This document shows positions 20,861 to 32,380 of a stretch of 64,000 nucleotides of DNA, piece by piece. The notes beneath the pieces were generated by a model. It saw nothing but the letters and a program-made list of their open reading frames with translations, had not been told where the DNA came from and did no database searches. Made by a program: the position numbers and the translations under genes. How positions within the stretch are numbered: the first letter of the stretch is position 1; every line of letters begins with the position of its first letter. The DNA comes from Glebionis coronaria. Its lineage: Eukaryota; Streptophyta; Magnoliopsida; Asterales; Asteraceae. The stretch lies in contig CM046875.1 of the NCBI GenBank assembly GCA_025667525.1, forward strand, positions 436,616,617 through 436,680,616. Reading direction: 5' to 3'.

Positions 20861-23764
20861 TGTAACACCCCCAATTTCGGGTCATAGCAGCGGAAGGGTC
20901 ATTGGGTGTTACTATCATGGTTCAACCTCAATATCATAGAAAACGCCTCAAAATGAGTCGTTTTGTTAAAACATACATTCATCCAATATTTTAAAAATAA
21001 AACAATTCACACACGGTCCCAAATAGTTTCAAGGTTTACACAACCAACCATACGATAAAAGTTTCTTTGAATGAACATAGTTTATAAAAGCGGGCCAAAA
21101 CATTTTATTTTAGGAAGCTGCGTGAAACCGCCTTCCTTGAGTGCCTTCTTCATGGACCTGAGATAAAACATGCTATAAAGTCAACAAAAATGTTGAGTGA
21201 ATCTATAGAGTTTAAATTAAATAAATGAACACAAGTATTCTGAATAAACCTTCCGTGGTTGACAATCATGTGGATCAGACATAATTATCATTGTTATTTC
21301 ATAAGTCTCGTGAAATTGAACGTTAAAATATATTATTTCAGCCCAACACACCTAGCCAAGTGCGTATATTTCTCTTATACAATTACATCCGATGTTTCAT
21401 TACTGGTGCATCACAACACCACGCGATAGCTAGTCGCGACTGGACTGGGCGTCACCCCGATAGATCTATCCATAGTATTAGCGTTCCTTTCGATTAACAA
21501 TTCACGATTCATGGGTCTTTTAAGGCTAAACAAACTTGTATAACAACTTTCATCTAAGCATACAATCGGGTCCTTTGTGTTCGATTTTAAAGAAAGAGGG
21601 TTTACCACAACTTCTCGTTGTACCCTTCGTTTGTTACTAAATGTTTTTCCAATAATAAGGGTTTCCACAACTTCTCGTCGTATCCCTTTTATCTTAATAA
21701 AACAAGCATGTTATCCCCCTCGCGGGTTTTATAAAACAAGTAAACATGTTAAAGCGAGGCTATAGACTCACCTTGATACGATAGTAGTGACGTGACGATC
21801 GCCGACGATTTGTGATGCCCGTTAAACACGAAGACCGCAACCTACCAATTAAGGCGCGTTCGTTAATAAACGACTCAAGTATATTTATAATACTTAAATA
21901 ATACAAAAGTCAATTTCAAATGACTATGAAAATCCCGAAAAATAACAAAAATATAAGTGTACTACTATACCCTTTTGTTCAACACTTATTCTTTTAAAAC
22001 ACTTGCGCCCTCGACATTGACCCGTCATAAGACGCCAAGTAAACGCAAGTCAAACCATCATTTTACTTCCCTCGGATCAGTAACTAAGTCATTTATATAA
22101 TGACTTTACACTTGAGTAAGTCACCATGTCCAATAGTGAATACTCAACTCACGCCATACAAGTATTGAACTACGTGTCCAAAATACCACTCAGCATGTAC
22201 ACTCCAAATGTACACACCAATCTAACCTATCTAGACATGTCCGATTTCAACGAAACTTGGTGAGAAACTCACACATAATATGAATAAGACTCAGTTTAAA
22301 TTTCATTCAAAAATATTACTTCTAAGACCTTCTGCCCGACACACCTTCGTGTTGCAAAAACCGGACAGTTTTACGCCTTTGACTTGTAAAACCATTTTGA
22401 CTTATCTAAACATTTCCGTTTGCAAAACCGACACTCGGGTTTGAAAATAGACTCATGACCTGAGGTTTATCAACTTACAACAGCCCTTGAACATTTTTAA
22501 AACTCATTTTATAGTCCCCGAGATTCGTTCCAAATATCGACAACAATTTTCGGATTGTGCCGATACCCGTCTCCCGGTACACAAATACTAAAAGTAGCAT
22601 AACTTTTCGCTCGTAATGAGTTAGAAGCTCTACTTTAGCTCAAATCGAAGCTAACGAAATTCTCTACGACCCTATCTTATTAGTTTACCAAGTTTACCAC
22701 AGTAACAATTTCAAAAACGGCCTTAAAGTTACTGCCTAAAATAGACTATCTAAAAATCATACCAAAACAATTTTTCAACCCATTCCAACAATTCCTATAG
22801 TCCTAATATGATCCTAATATCATACTAACACATCTAACTAACTCATAACACCCTCAAATTTAATCTCACAAAAATTAAACAATCAAAAATCTTACATGCA
22901 ACAAAAACCCACTATGAATATTATATTATTAACACCATATATAAACATAAAAATGGATCAAACATCAAGTTCTTCACCAAAAATTGAAAATAAAATTTTA
23001 GTGGATGCATGTGGAAGAAATTTATACCAATATGAAGCTTATGAAATTTCCAAGGTGGGTCTTTTCTTAGTTTCTTTAGATTCAAAGTAAAAATCAAGAA
23101 ATCAAAGGGTTTGGGTGTAGAGGGGTGGACGGTTTAGGGAGAAAAAGGAGAGAGATGGGATTTTATTTTTTTTGTTAGAATGAATTGTTTAATGAAAATA
23201 GTTAGTGGGATTTTTAAAATATAGTGGGGTGAGGGTAATTTTTGTCATAATTGCATTCTTTTGGTCCAAAGATGCAAGTAAATAGTTTACAAGGTAGAAA
23301 ATGTAAATTGTAAATTTTAAAAATATTTACGGGGCTCGGGTTTCGTAAAAATACTTTTCGAAAGTTAAAACGCTTCAAGATATAATAACAAAGCTTCGAC
23401 ACGACTTAAAACGCAATTAAATCGAAAACGTCAAAAATATAAAATATCGAGACATTCGATAATGAAACGTAAATTTTGGGCATCCGTCGGTATCGCGATC
23501 ACTAATAGTTATCGTCATTCGTTAAAACGTAAAACACGAGAAATAACGATTAAATATAATAAAAATCATTTTTATGATTATTTGAGAATATAATATCGAT
23601 ACCTAACATATTCCTTGTCGTTTTTCATCCAATCGACATTCTTACGCTAGTTTCAAGTCATAACCTTCTCAGTTAGTCGATAATTTAAAATTCTCATTAA
23701 AGTAAACACGTAATACGTAATAGTCGAGATAAAAATAACGACCTGAAATTGACGGGTTGTCACA
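20861..23764 (-). repeat. gypsy-A 5' LTR (2904 bp)
   Basis: Near-identical to 12872-15770. Termini are TGT/ACA. It contains conserved chromovirus LTR blocks, in sense GTGATCGCGATACCGACGG and ACGAAACCCGAGCCC, which also occur in gypsy-B (26994-27011 and 27151-27165), showing that these LTRs are related. Confidence 0.95.
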
Positions 23765-24046
23765 TTGTACAACTGATTCTTGAAGGGTCATTTGTGACAA
23801 GTCTTCAAACTTGGAGGACAAAACTTGAAAAATCTTAAAACTTGAGGGACTTTCTTGGAAAACCAACAATCGGGTCCGGTTCTTTGTGTGGCTTCGTTTC
23901 CCATGTTCGTTTTTGCATTGTTTATTGTGATCTTTTGTCTTTTTCACGATATTCGTACCTAAGATATACAACAAACGAATACAAGCATATTATATGGTAT
24001 TTTATGACATATTTAAGCATTTTAAGCCCCATTTGGAGACGAGACT

Positions 24047-24469
24047 ATGTATAATTGCGGTCTCATCACTCCACTTAACCATAAGCATTTTGCATCTCTT
24101 TCACAAAGCATAATGTCTTACTCTCCAAATGAAAGCCTTGATTCTCCAACATTTTACCCAATTTCTTTCAGCCCTAATTTACCAAGAACACACAAAATGA
24201 AATCTTTTCACCATCTAAGGAAATTGATTTTGGAAACTCTTCTTTTTCACCATTTCCCTTTTGTGTTCTTCCTCCATCACATGATACTGTCATGCATCAT
24301 GGAACATATTTTCATTTTTTGTCAATATCAACATTTTGTCATGTCTCATATCTATGATGAGTTGAATTACATAAAATGTCTTCTAGTAAAACCTCCCCTC
24401 AACTATGACTACAAGACCATTGCGAAGCCTCCACCACCACATTCCGCCACCACTTCGTCTTCTAATTAA
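24047..24469 (+). CDS. Uncharacterised 140-codon ORF in a copia 3' region
   Basis: I do not recognise it. It begins MYNCGLITPLNHKHF and is rich in His, Phe, Ser and Pro, with a hydrophobic stretch around residues 68-85 (LLFHHFPFVFFLHHMI) and a Pro/Ser-rich tail (KPPPPHSATTSSSN). Some SIRE-lineage copia elements carry an envelope-like ORF between RNase H and the 3' LTR, and this ORF lies in that place. Length and composition do not prove it, and it may be a chance open frame. Confidence 0.2.
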   Translation: MYNCGLITPLNHKHFASLSQSIMSYSPNESLDSPTFYPISFSPNLPRTHKMKSFHHLRKLILETLLFHHFPFVFFLHHMILSCIMEHIFIFCQYQHFVMSHIYDELNYIKCLLVKPPLNYDYKTIAKPPPPHSATTSSSN

Positions 24470-24942
24470 GCATATGTGTTGGTTATTAATAAGACATCTA
24501 ATTTAAGCAAATCTTAAGAGTTCTAGTGTAACTAGAATTATAATTATGCTTAAGTTATAGGCTTGTGCTTCATACATCTTTGTATGATTTATTATTTCCT
24601 TGTATCTTTTTATGTTTTGGTGTAACATGATTTCTTATGGATCATGGATCTCTTCTTCTTGGGTTCTTTCTTTTATTTTTTTGTGACCATTTCTATATCT
24701 TGTTAGGTGTTTCTTTTCTTATTCTAACCCTTCTATGTAGCTTATCACCTTAGCTCGATCTCTTGGTGCCCCAAGCAAGAGGATTAAGCACCAAAGGGGA
24801 GCATTAGCAAAGTCATTTTCTTTTCTTATTCAAAGACTTTTATTACCTTTTTTCTTCGACAAAGGGGGAGAAATGAAGTAAACTCGTCTTCGAAAATCTT
24901 GTGTTTATACTTGATTGATTTTATGTGTTTTCGAAGTCAAAT

Positions 24943-24952
24943 AGGGGGAGAT
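24943..24952 (+). other. Polypurine tract of the + strand copia element
   Basis: AGGGGGAGAT directly precedes TGTTAATGC, the putative 3' LTR start. The same arrangement, GGGGGAGAT then TGTT, marks the 3' LTRs of copia-2 and copia-3. Confidence 0.7.
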
Positions 24953-25439
24953 TGTTAATGCAACGATGCCTAAAAACGTTACTTTTATTTTCCGGTCTCG
25001 CTTTGTTTTGATTACGACAGTATATAAAAACAAGCATTTACGAAAACAAAGAAAATCGAATTCTTGAGTTCAAGTATTTTTTATTTCATCCATTATCACA
25101 TAAGGTATGAATAAAAAAGTTCTTAACCTAACTAAGTGATCAAGGATTTATATTTTCTTAAAACTCACTTTTATTTAAAAGTGACAAATGTTTTTAATAA
25201 TCTTGATTTTTAAGAAAATGTTTTATTAAAATAGAAAATGAAAATTTGAATTTGGCATATTCCAAATGGCCTAAGAATAAACCTTTGAGGTATAAACTTC
25301 ACCAGATGAGATTTTCTCACTAAAAGACAAAAAGGAGCGCAGTCTACGCCGGCGGCTCAAAATAGGTAGTTACTGCTCAATATCGATAATGAGCCGCGGG
25401 CTTATTTAATGACCGCGACCAGATAGAACCGTTGTAATG
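24953..25439 (+). repeat. Start of a copia 3' LTR (SIRE/Maximus-like)
   Basis: It begins TGTTAATGCAACGATGCC right after the polypurine tract. The end cannot be fixed without the partner LTR, which would lie beyond the left edge; 25439 is where low-complexity DNA begins. Contains a GC-rich patch (CGCCGGCGGCTCAA) in otherwise AT-rich DNA. Confidence 0.55.
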
Positions 25440-25935
25440 TGTAATGTGTTAGAATTGTAATTGATATATTCTGTTATTGTGTTTGGTTAATACCAAGGTA
25501 ATGTAATTTAATTTTTAATTTTTTTTAAATAATGTAAATAAATAAATAATAATCATATATAATAATAAAACTTATAAAATAAATAAATAATAACATTAAT
25601 AATATATTAATAATAGTTAATAATAATTAATAATAATTAATAGTAATAAATAAATAATAAAAAATAAAAATATAATAAAATTAAGTAATAAAAAATAATT
25701 AAATAAATAATAATAAAAATAAATATTATATAAAAAATTAATATTAAATAATTAAACAGTAATAATAATAAAAATAATAAAGTATAAACAAATATAAATA
25801 AAAATAGTAAGTAAATAAAACTGAATAAAATATTAATAAAATGCTAATAAGAATAATAACTAATATAAATTAATAATTTAATAATTATAAATAAATAAAA
25901 TTAAATAAAATATTATTAAAAAAAGTAAATTCAGG
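25440..25935. repeat. AT-rich low-complexity tract
   Basis: About 500 bp of AATAATAAATAAAT-type sequence with almost no G or C. It could be part of the LTR above or a decayed AT microsatellite. No ORF. Confidence 0.85.
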
Positions 25936-26698
25936 TACTATATGGATAACTTTTTTAGTACACGTATCATATGGATATATTTAAAAAATACATAACTATT
26001 TAATATCTTGAACCCAACATTCTAATATACACATGTTATTAATAACTAACAAAAATTTTGGGTGGGCGTTGGCCAACCCTATCTAATAGATTTGTCCTTG
26101 ACTAAACATAAATCAATGTTTAACTTTATCACGACTATAATCGTGACAAAATAACGTACTTTTACTAATCTCGTTCTTAAGTGTTTAAATTTACAAATAA
26201 ATATACATGTGTCGATAAATCGTGTAGAATTTAATGTGCGGAACTTAACTATTTGTTGTTGTAGAGTAAGGAAAATCGGGTCTTACCGACCTTCATTGTA
26301 CGCACTTATATATTTTTTGTCGTAATATAAAATTTATCGGGTTTTGCCCACCTTCATTGTACGCACTTAAATATTTTTTGACGTAATATAAATTTTACTG
26401 GAAAATTCCTTTACTCAAAGAAACAGAAAAACATTAATTGTCCATTCTAACCGAAGATGTAAATAATAAGAGTTTGATATGATAGTTGAGATCTTCATTG
26501 TTGTAGCCTTGACTTAGCTAAATGTATTCTCTATTCCAGTCATGGGTTATTATATTATACTATATATTAAATTGTTGAAGGTAACGACGTCGTTTAGAGA
26601 AGCTACATATCGTTTTCTTCTTTGTATTGTGTCGTTTCGAAAACAGAAGCAGCTTCCACAAATCCTTTATAAAATACATTTTCAAAATACCCCTTTAC
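25936..26698. other. Interval without recognisable gene
   Basis: AT-rich DNA between the low-complexity tract and the gypsy-B LTR. The only structure I see is a two-copy 61-bp tandem duplication, listed separately. It may belong to the copia LTR or to older flanking DNA. Confidence 0.5.
26275..26396. repeat. 61-bp tandem duplication (two copies)
   Basis: Copies start at 26275 and 26336. Both contain ATCGGGT, then CCTTCATTGTACGCACTTA and ATATTTTTTG-CGTAATATAAA, with a few mismatches. Confidence 0.85.
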
Positions 26699-27664
26699 TG
26701 TAAGAACCCGTACTTTCCCAGCATTTTTATTATTTTATTCGTACTTCTTGAATAAAACAACGTATTACGTTTTCTTGTATTCTTATATGTAAATCCTGAG
26801 ATCATGAAGATTTTAATAAATTATACTTTTCAAGTATTTTCTGATAATTAATAAATACTTTATCGGGAATTATAAAATTCTTATTTTATTTTTTCATATC
26901 TATTTAAATCAATGTTATTTATTTAAAATCACCCGTGTGCGTTTTACAACGAGTTTATTCAAATCAATGTACAACGAGAATTCCTAGTGATCGTGATACC
27001 GACGGATGCCCAAAATTTTATAGTTTTTTATCGATTGTTTCGATAATTAATTTTTTTGATGATTTCGTTCTAATTACGTGTTAAGTCGTGTCGGGAAACC
27101 ACAATATCATATTTATGATGCCTTGTAACTTTTGAAAAGTATTTTCACGAAACCCGAGCCCCGTAAATATTTTCAATATTTACCAATAGCCATTTTCTAC
27201 CCATTAAACTATTAAATTTCTTTTTAGTCCACAAGTTTAACCCTTATACCTAACCAACATATATAAACCTTTTCTCAAAAAAAAACACACACAACACACC
27301 ACTTTTATAAAAAACTTCACCATTTTCTCTCCTCCTCTTCTTCCTTGCCGCCACTCCCCACCACAAAACACCTTAAAACACCATCATCCACCATGATTTA
27401 AAACAACCAAAATTAGACCCATGTTCCAAATCTTCTTGTCATTCTAATGATACAAACATTTCATACATGTATCAAGGTTTTCATAATTTTGTGATTTATG
27501 GTTGGATTATGTTATAATCATCATGCATTTGATGATCTTGGTAAGATCATCACTTTTTGATCCAAAAAAGTTAAATTTTTAATCTTTGATTTTTGTTAAA
27601 TTTTACATACAAGTGTTTTTAGGAGTGTTTGGTTGATGGGTATCATAGTAGAGTGATACTATAG
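26699..27664 (+). repeat. gypsy-B LTR, first segment
   Basis: 966 bp from the LTR start to the copia-2 insertion site. It ends with TATAG (27660-27664), which is repeated at 38465-38469. Confidence 0.85.
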
Positions 27665-28047
27665 TGTTGTACCCATAATTATTCACTTCACAATGATAGA
27701 TTATAAGAAATAAAGAAAAAAAAAGAAGATTTCTAGAGAGAGAAAGTAGAGAGAGATAGTTGATTAACTAGGAGAAATTAGATTAAAAAAAATGATTACT
27801 TGCCACCCTCCTAACATGCTAGGAGGGTGCTTATATAGTCCACCCAAATGCGGGCTTTCTATTGGACTATATTGTTTTGGGTCAGGATTAAATAAATGCT
27901 TAGTACCTTGAAAGAGGCCTTTAAAGCTAGCCATCAAGCCTGTAATGTCACGACTATTTTAACTAACTATTACAACGTTCTAATAAATATTACAATAAAA
28001 ACCAATGACCAAACATTCTTGTTTGACTCAATATTTTGAGGCTAACA
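27665..28047 (-). repeat. copia-2 3' LTR (383 bp)
   Basis: In sense it starts TGTTAGCCTCAAAATATT at 28047 and ends GGGTACAACA at 27665. GAGAGAGAAAG tracts lie near the 3' end and a TATA box in the middle. Confidence 0.95.
27804..27838 (-). promoter_or_regulatory. copia-2 3' LTR TATA box and adjacent palindrome
   Basis: Sense CTATATAA (27838-27831) is followed by a perfect 10-bp stem, CACCCTCCTA and TAGGAGGGTG around a 6-nt loop (27829-27804). The stem is unchanged in the 5' LTR. Confidence 0.7.
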
Positions 28048-28056
28048 ATCTCCCCC
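28048..28056 (-). other. copia-2 polypurine tract
   Basis: GGGGGAGAT on the - strand, immediately before the 3' LTR. Confidence 0.85.
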
Positions 28057-29150
28057 AATGTGAGGTCATTCCTCTTTGATATTTGGAGTTAAATGGATAT
28101 TCCGAATTTCGTCATAAATGAATCTTGAACGTGTAATAGTAGTTTTGTTACTTCATGCTGTGATCTTTGATCCTTTGTCGTTGTCTTTCGACTTTGCCTT
28201 TAAACTTGAGATCTTTAAATCATTCGTGACTTGTCTTTTCCATTTTACGATCTTCTGTCTTTATCCACATGCTCATACTTCGCATCATCTTGAAAGCTTG
28301 CTAACAATCTCCTTTGAATAGAGGTCATTCCTCTACATTAATTGTTAAGGAAGATTTTGATCATCAGAGTTGCGGGAGTCTTTAGGTTTCTTGATTGTTG
28401 AATATGTCTTTGGGCATGATTATGTGGTTATGAATCTTCGACTTTGCTAAGTACACCGTAACATCACCTTCTTGAGACAAAACATAGACACAGACTGAAT
28501 GGCTTTGACATTCGTCCTAAATCGGTAACGTTTTACCTCCGGTCAGTGAAGACCATTACACGATACTAGATATCGTACCTGTGATTAGGTAGATTCAATT
28601 AAGAATCTCCTTGACGGGGTTTCGCGGCAGTACTAGCCGTTCTCTTTACTCAACCGTCTCAAAGCAAGACTACGAACATAAAGAGTGAATCAATTGGATA
28701 AATATCCGCTTGATTAAAGTTGTCAATTCAAATTCCTGGAACAAGTTTGATTTGTTAAGAATCTTACCATTGTTGCTTTCCAGTTGACACAAGCTTGATT
28801 CATAAGAATCTCATAAGTTACCTACCATAGCGTTGTTTAATGTTGACGCTAGAAGGATTTCCATTCGTCACTGTGAATATTAATAAATATCACTCTGAAT
28901 GTTCTGGCAAGACCATAAAGATATTGCGTAGAAACCTGAAACGAGTTTGAATCGATAAAGAAACAAACCACTGTTGCTTTTTAGTTTTACATATGTTCAA
29001 TTCATACATAATCTTACACATGAGCGACATTTCTAGGCACGTCCATATTATCGATACTAAAAGACATGTCGAGAAGAATATTATAGATTATCAATGATTT
29101 TCTAATTTTGTATTTTGCTTTTTCATTAATATTTACAGGTAGATGTTTGA
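28057..29150 (-). other. copia-2 3' UTR
   Basis: About 1.1 kb without a credible ORF between RNase H and the polypurine tract. It holds a hairpin-rich section at 28525-28765 shared with copia-3. The ORF at 28118-28321 (+ strand) has no recognisable content and runs antisense. Confidence 0.75.
28525..28765 (-). ncRNA. Candidate structured RNA in the copia-2 3' UTR
   Basis: A chain of hairpins is visible (written on + strand): GGTC/GACC (28541-28554), ACGATA/TATCGT (28560-28576), CGGC/GCCG (28625-28639), an outer CTCTTTA/TAAAGAG (28642-28685) enclosing GTCT/AGAC, and GGATA/TATCC (28697-28708). The corresponding part of copia-3 (41590-41825) folds the same way although stem bases differ. It is an element-borne RNA structure, not an independent gene; function unknown, possibly packaging, 3'-end formation or stability. 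Confidence 0.5.
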
Positions 29151-29764
29151 TAGATGGATCAAGTAGGATTCTTTTCCAGAATCTCCAGTTCTTCTAGAGT
29201 CAAACATCTCATACCAATTTGCCTAACTAGATACGCAAACCTCTCTTTCTAAAGAGCTTTTGTAAACAAGTCAGCTAATTGGTAATCAGTTCCAACAAAG
29301 CATAGTTCGACGATAGCCCTTTCAACTTGTTCTTTAATGAAGTGATATCTAACATCAATGTGCTTCGTGCAGGAATGCTGTACCGGATTGCCGGAGATGG
29401 CTATGGCGGACTTTGAGTCATAGTACGTAGGTACTTTAGCAAAGTGGAAGCCATAATCCGTGAGTTGTGTTCTCATCCAAAGAACTTGAGTACAACACGC
29501 AAATAGAGACACATACTCCGCTTCGGCTGATGACAGTGACGTACAATCCTGCTTCTTGGAAGACCATCCCACAAGCTTATCTTGACCTAGAAATTATGCA
29601 CTACCAGAAGTACTTTTTCGTGTATCAAGACACCCTGCATGATCAGAATCTGAATAGGACATTAGAAAGAAACTGGTTTCCCTCGAATCCCAGAGTCCCA
29701 TGTGAATGGTATTCTTGAGGTACCGAAAGATCCGTTTAACCTCTTTGAGGTGCTTTTTAGTCGA
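29151..29764 (-). pseudogene. copia-2 RNase H (broken)
   Basis: Best segment 29572-29249: [45 protein letters not shown] and [14 protein letters not shown] follows at once, after which the frame goes on to GMRCLTLEELEILEKN near 29155-29215, the normal C-terminus. Upstream, 29573-29764 holds the RNase H start (sequence for a DHAGCLDTRKS-like stretch) interrupted by stops. Role: degrade RNA in the RNA-DNA hybrid. Confidence 0.88.
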
Positions 29765-30583
29765 TCATGCTTGATATCGTGCACAATAACACGTAGCATG
29801 TGATATATTTGGTCGGCTTGCTGTTAAGTACATGAGGGAGCCGATCATGGAACGATATTTCGTTTGATCTATCGCATCTCCCTCCAAATCAGCATCTAGG
29901 GATGTGGTTGATAATGGTGTCCCAACGGGGTCACATGAGGTCATACCCTGCTTTTTGATTATTTCTTGACAATACTTAGCTTGGTTAATAAAGATATCAC
30001 TTGAGAATTGGTAAACTTGAATTCCTAGAAAGATTTTTAGTTCGCCCATCATTGACATTTCAAATTTGTTGTGCATTACTTTTTCAAACCATTTTGAAAG
30101 TTTTGGGTTTGTAAACCCGAAAATAATGTGATCAACATAAATCTACACAAGCAAAATGTCATCCCCATATTTATAAGTGAACAAAGTTAGACCAATGGAA
30201 CCTTTTGAGAAACCTCTAGATACCAGAAATTTTGAGAGCTCGTCGTACCATGCCCTTGGAGCTTGCTTGAGTCCATAAAGTGCTTTGTGGAGACGATACA
30301 CATTGTCAGGATAATAAGGATTGACGAATCCTTCCGGCTGTGTGACATATACTTCTTCCTTCAAAGGACTGTTAGGAAACGTCGTCTTTACGTCCATTTG
30401 ATACACGATGAATCCCTTATGTACATCATAAGCAAGGAAAATCCTGACCGCTTCCATACGAGCTACTGGTGCAAATGATTCTTCAAAATCAATACCCTCT
30501 TTCTGACCATACCCTTTAGCCACTAGCCTAGCTTTGTTCTTGATAATCGTGTTTTCTTCATCCATCTTGTTTTTCCAGACCCA
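29765..30583 (-). pseudogene. copia-2 reverse transcriptase, active site altered
   Basis: Two segments in one frame. 30565-30143: [64 protein letters not shown]. 30076-29765: FEMSMMGELKIFLGIQV, SCDPVGTP, YRSMIGSLMYLTASRPN. A TAG (30143-30145) stands just before the catalytic motif, and the motif reads YVDH (30139-30128) in place of YVDD, so a catalytic Asp is lost. It also lacks the usual AFLNG wording (TFPNS). Confidence 0.92.
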
Positions 30584-31531
30584 TCAAAGATTTGATGGAA
30601 TTACATCGTATGGTCTGTCAAAAAGTTCCCAGACTTTTAAGTTTTTCAAATTGAAGAATTCGTCTTTCATCAATTCAATCCAAGCATGATCATCCATGGC
30701 TTCTTTGATGTTTTTTGGTTCTGCTGTACTCACGGCAAGTGCGAACATACAAACATCGCCATCGGTTTCAAGCTGTCGTCTTGTACGAATAGGCTGTGAA
30801 GGGTTTCCAATTACTTGAATCAAAGGATGATCTCGTGTCCAATGATGTGTTGAAGGATGTCGTTGGTAGAACGTGTGCATATTTGACGGATCAACATGGC
30901 GAGTAGAATACTCTCCACTTTCGTGTACCGGTGTACCGAATGGGTTAATAAATTTTTCTAAGTCATTTAATGCATTATTTGCTTGATTTGTGTTCTCTGG
31001 AGCAATGACAGTAGTTGTGGATGTTGTAGGATCGGTTGTTGATGTGATATTCTGAGGAGGTAAATCTGCAGCAACCCATGTTGAAGTAGATGAAGTTGTA
31101 TCCTTTTGATGACGATGATCGGTATCATCATTCTTATCATGAGTAACAACAGAAGACTTCGATACAACATGTTTCTCCCCCGTGAAATATTCATCATACA
31201 TTGGTCAATATAACATTTCCAACTCTTCAATTCTCGTGTTGACTGTCATATCTGCTCTTGGAACATTTCCGTGAACCAGCTTTGAACTTGACGGTTCATT
31301 GATGTGGTCTTGAGTTCCGAGTTTCGTGCGGTTGTGAACGGAAGTAGTTTGTCGTTGTGGATCGGGACTTAAACTGTTTTGTTCAAGTGCCATTTTTTGT
31401 AATTCATCAAATCTGATATGAATAGTTTCGACTATCAATTTTGTTCTCTTGTTGTAAACTCTATATCCCTTAGACTGAGTTGCATATCCCACTAAAATAC
31501 ATGCATCACCTTTCTCTTTCATCTTATCCAA
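30584..31531 (-). pseudogene. copia-2 integrase C-terminal region and linker to RT
   Basis: 31531-31205 reads GDACILVGYATQSKGYRVYN and TIHIRFDEL, the part after the integrase core. 31201-30584 is a Thr/Ser/Asp-rich linker ending in HPLIQVIGNPSQPIRTRRQL and EAMDDHAWIELMKDE, the usual run-up to copia RT. Stops at about 31202-31207 and 30584 break the frame. No catalytic residues lie here. Confidence 0.85.
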
Positions 31532-32380
31532 CTATTCACCATCTCGTATAATGTAACAAGTACATCCAAAAATGTGAAGGTGTTTGAGTGAAGGTTTTCG
31601 ATCATGAATTATGTGATATGGTGTCTTTTCGTATCTTGGGATAATTAAGGATCGGTTTTGTGTGTAGCATGCGGTTGACACGGCTTCGGCCCAAAAGTAT
31701 AGTGGAAGTTTTGAAGCGGAAAATAATGTTCGAGCAGCCTCAACTAAAGTACAGTTTCGTCTTTCAACAATGCCGTTTTGTTCGGGTGTTCGAGCAATAG
31801 ATGTTTCATGTTCAATTCCTTCGGCTTCAAAATAGTTCCTCAAAGTTGAATTCAAAAATTATGTGACTCTGTCATTATGAACCACTTTTACTTGAGCTTG
31901 AAGACCACGTTGTATCATTTTAAGGAAGTTGATGAGAACTTCGGGTGTTTCATTCTTGGACCTGAAGAAGTGAGTCCATGTGTACCTTGAGTAATCATCG
32001 ACAATTACCATAACATATTTCTTCCCATTGATACTTTGAACACGCATGGGACCACACAAATCTATGTGAAGAAGATCCAACCGTCCTTTAGAGCTTGGTG
32101 TAGTCTTTGTTTTAAAGCTACTTCGTTTAGCTTTACAAAGCTCACAAGAAGAACAAAGATGATCTTTGATGAATTTCAAGCTTGGAAGGCCTCTCACAAT
32201 ATCTTTCTTGGAAAGCAAGTTGATGGTATCAAAGTTGAGATGAAATAAACGTTGATGCCATAACCATGCCTGAGTCGTTGAAGCTTTAGCCATGAAGCAA
32301 ATTGGAGTTGATGAAGTTGTGTCTTGTAGTGAAATTGTGTAAAGATCGGTACCCCGTGAACCGGTGAGTAAATCATCCAA
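31532..32380 (-). pseudogene. copia-2 integrase (broken)
   Basis: The zinc domain (HQRLFHLNFDTI with CSSCELCKAKR) and core (LHIDLCGPM, VIVDDYSRYTW) are in 32380-31859. The second Asp motif is worn to HNDRVT followed by a TAG-type break at 31859. 31855-31532 contains ARTPEQNGIVERRN (catalytic Glu) and YFWAEAVSTACY. Same frame throughout, with stops. Integrase would join element DNA to the chromosome. Confidence 0.9.

Larger units (their letters stand above)
12872..23764 (-). mobile_element. gypsy-A: full-length Tekay-type chromovirus, 10.9 kb
   Basis: Complete LTR element on the - strand: 5' LTR 23764-20861, primer site, gag-protease-RT-RNaseH-integrase-chromodomain in one frame, polypurine tract, 3' LTR 15770-12872. 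It is flanked by perfect 5-bp duplications TTGTA (12867-12871 and 23765-23769). The LTRs are 2904 and 2899 bp and differ only by scattered single changes, so insertion was fairly recent. The only lesion I see in the polyprotein frame is one TAG codon. It interrupts the 3' region of the older + strand copia element. Confidence 0.95.
23765..24952 (+). other. 3' region of the + strand copia element
   Basis: It resumes after gypsy-A and runs to the LTR-like start at 24953. Purine tracts AAAGGGGAG (24794-24802), AAAGGGGGAG (24861-24870) and AGGGGGAGAT (24943-24952) recur before the LTR, typical of SIRE/Maximus-like copia 3' ends. It is T-rich with no domain I recognise; one ORF of 140 codons is listed separately. 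Confidence 0.5.

Noticed and set aside
24047..24469. Envelope-like protein of a SIRE element
   Set aside because: Position fits, but there is no signal peptide, clear transmembrane helix or known motif; kept only as a low-confidence ORF.
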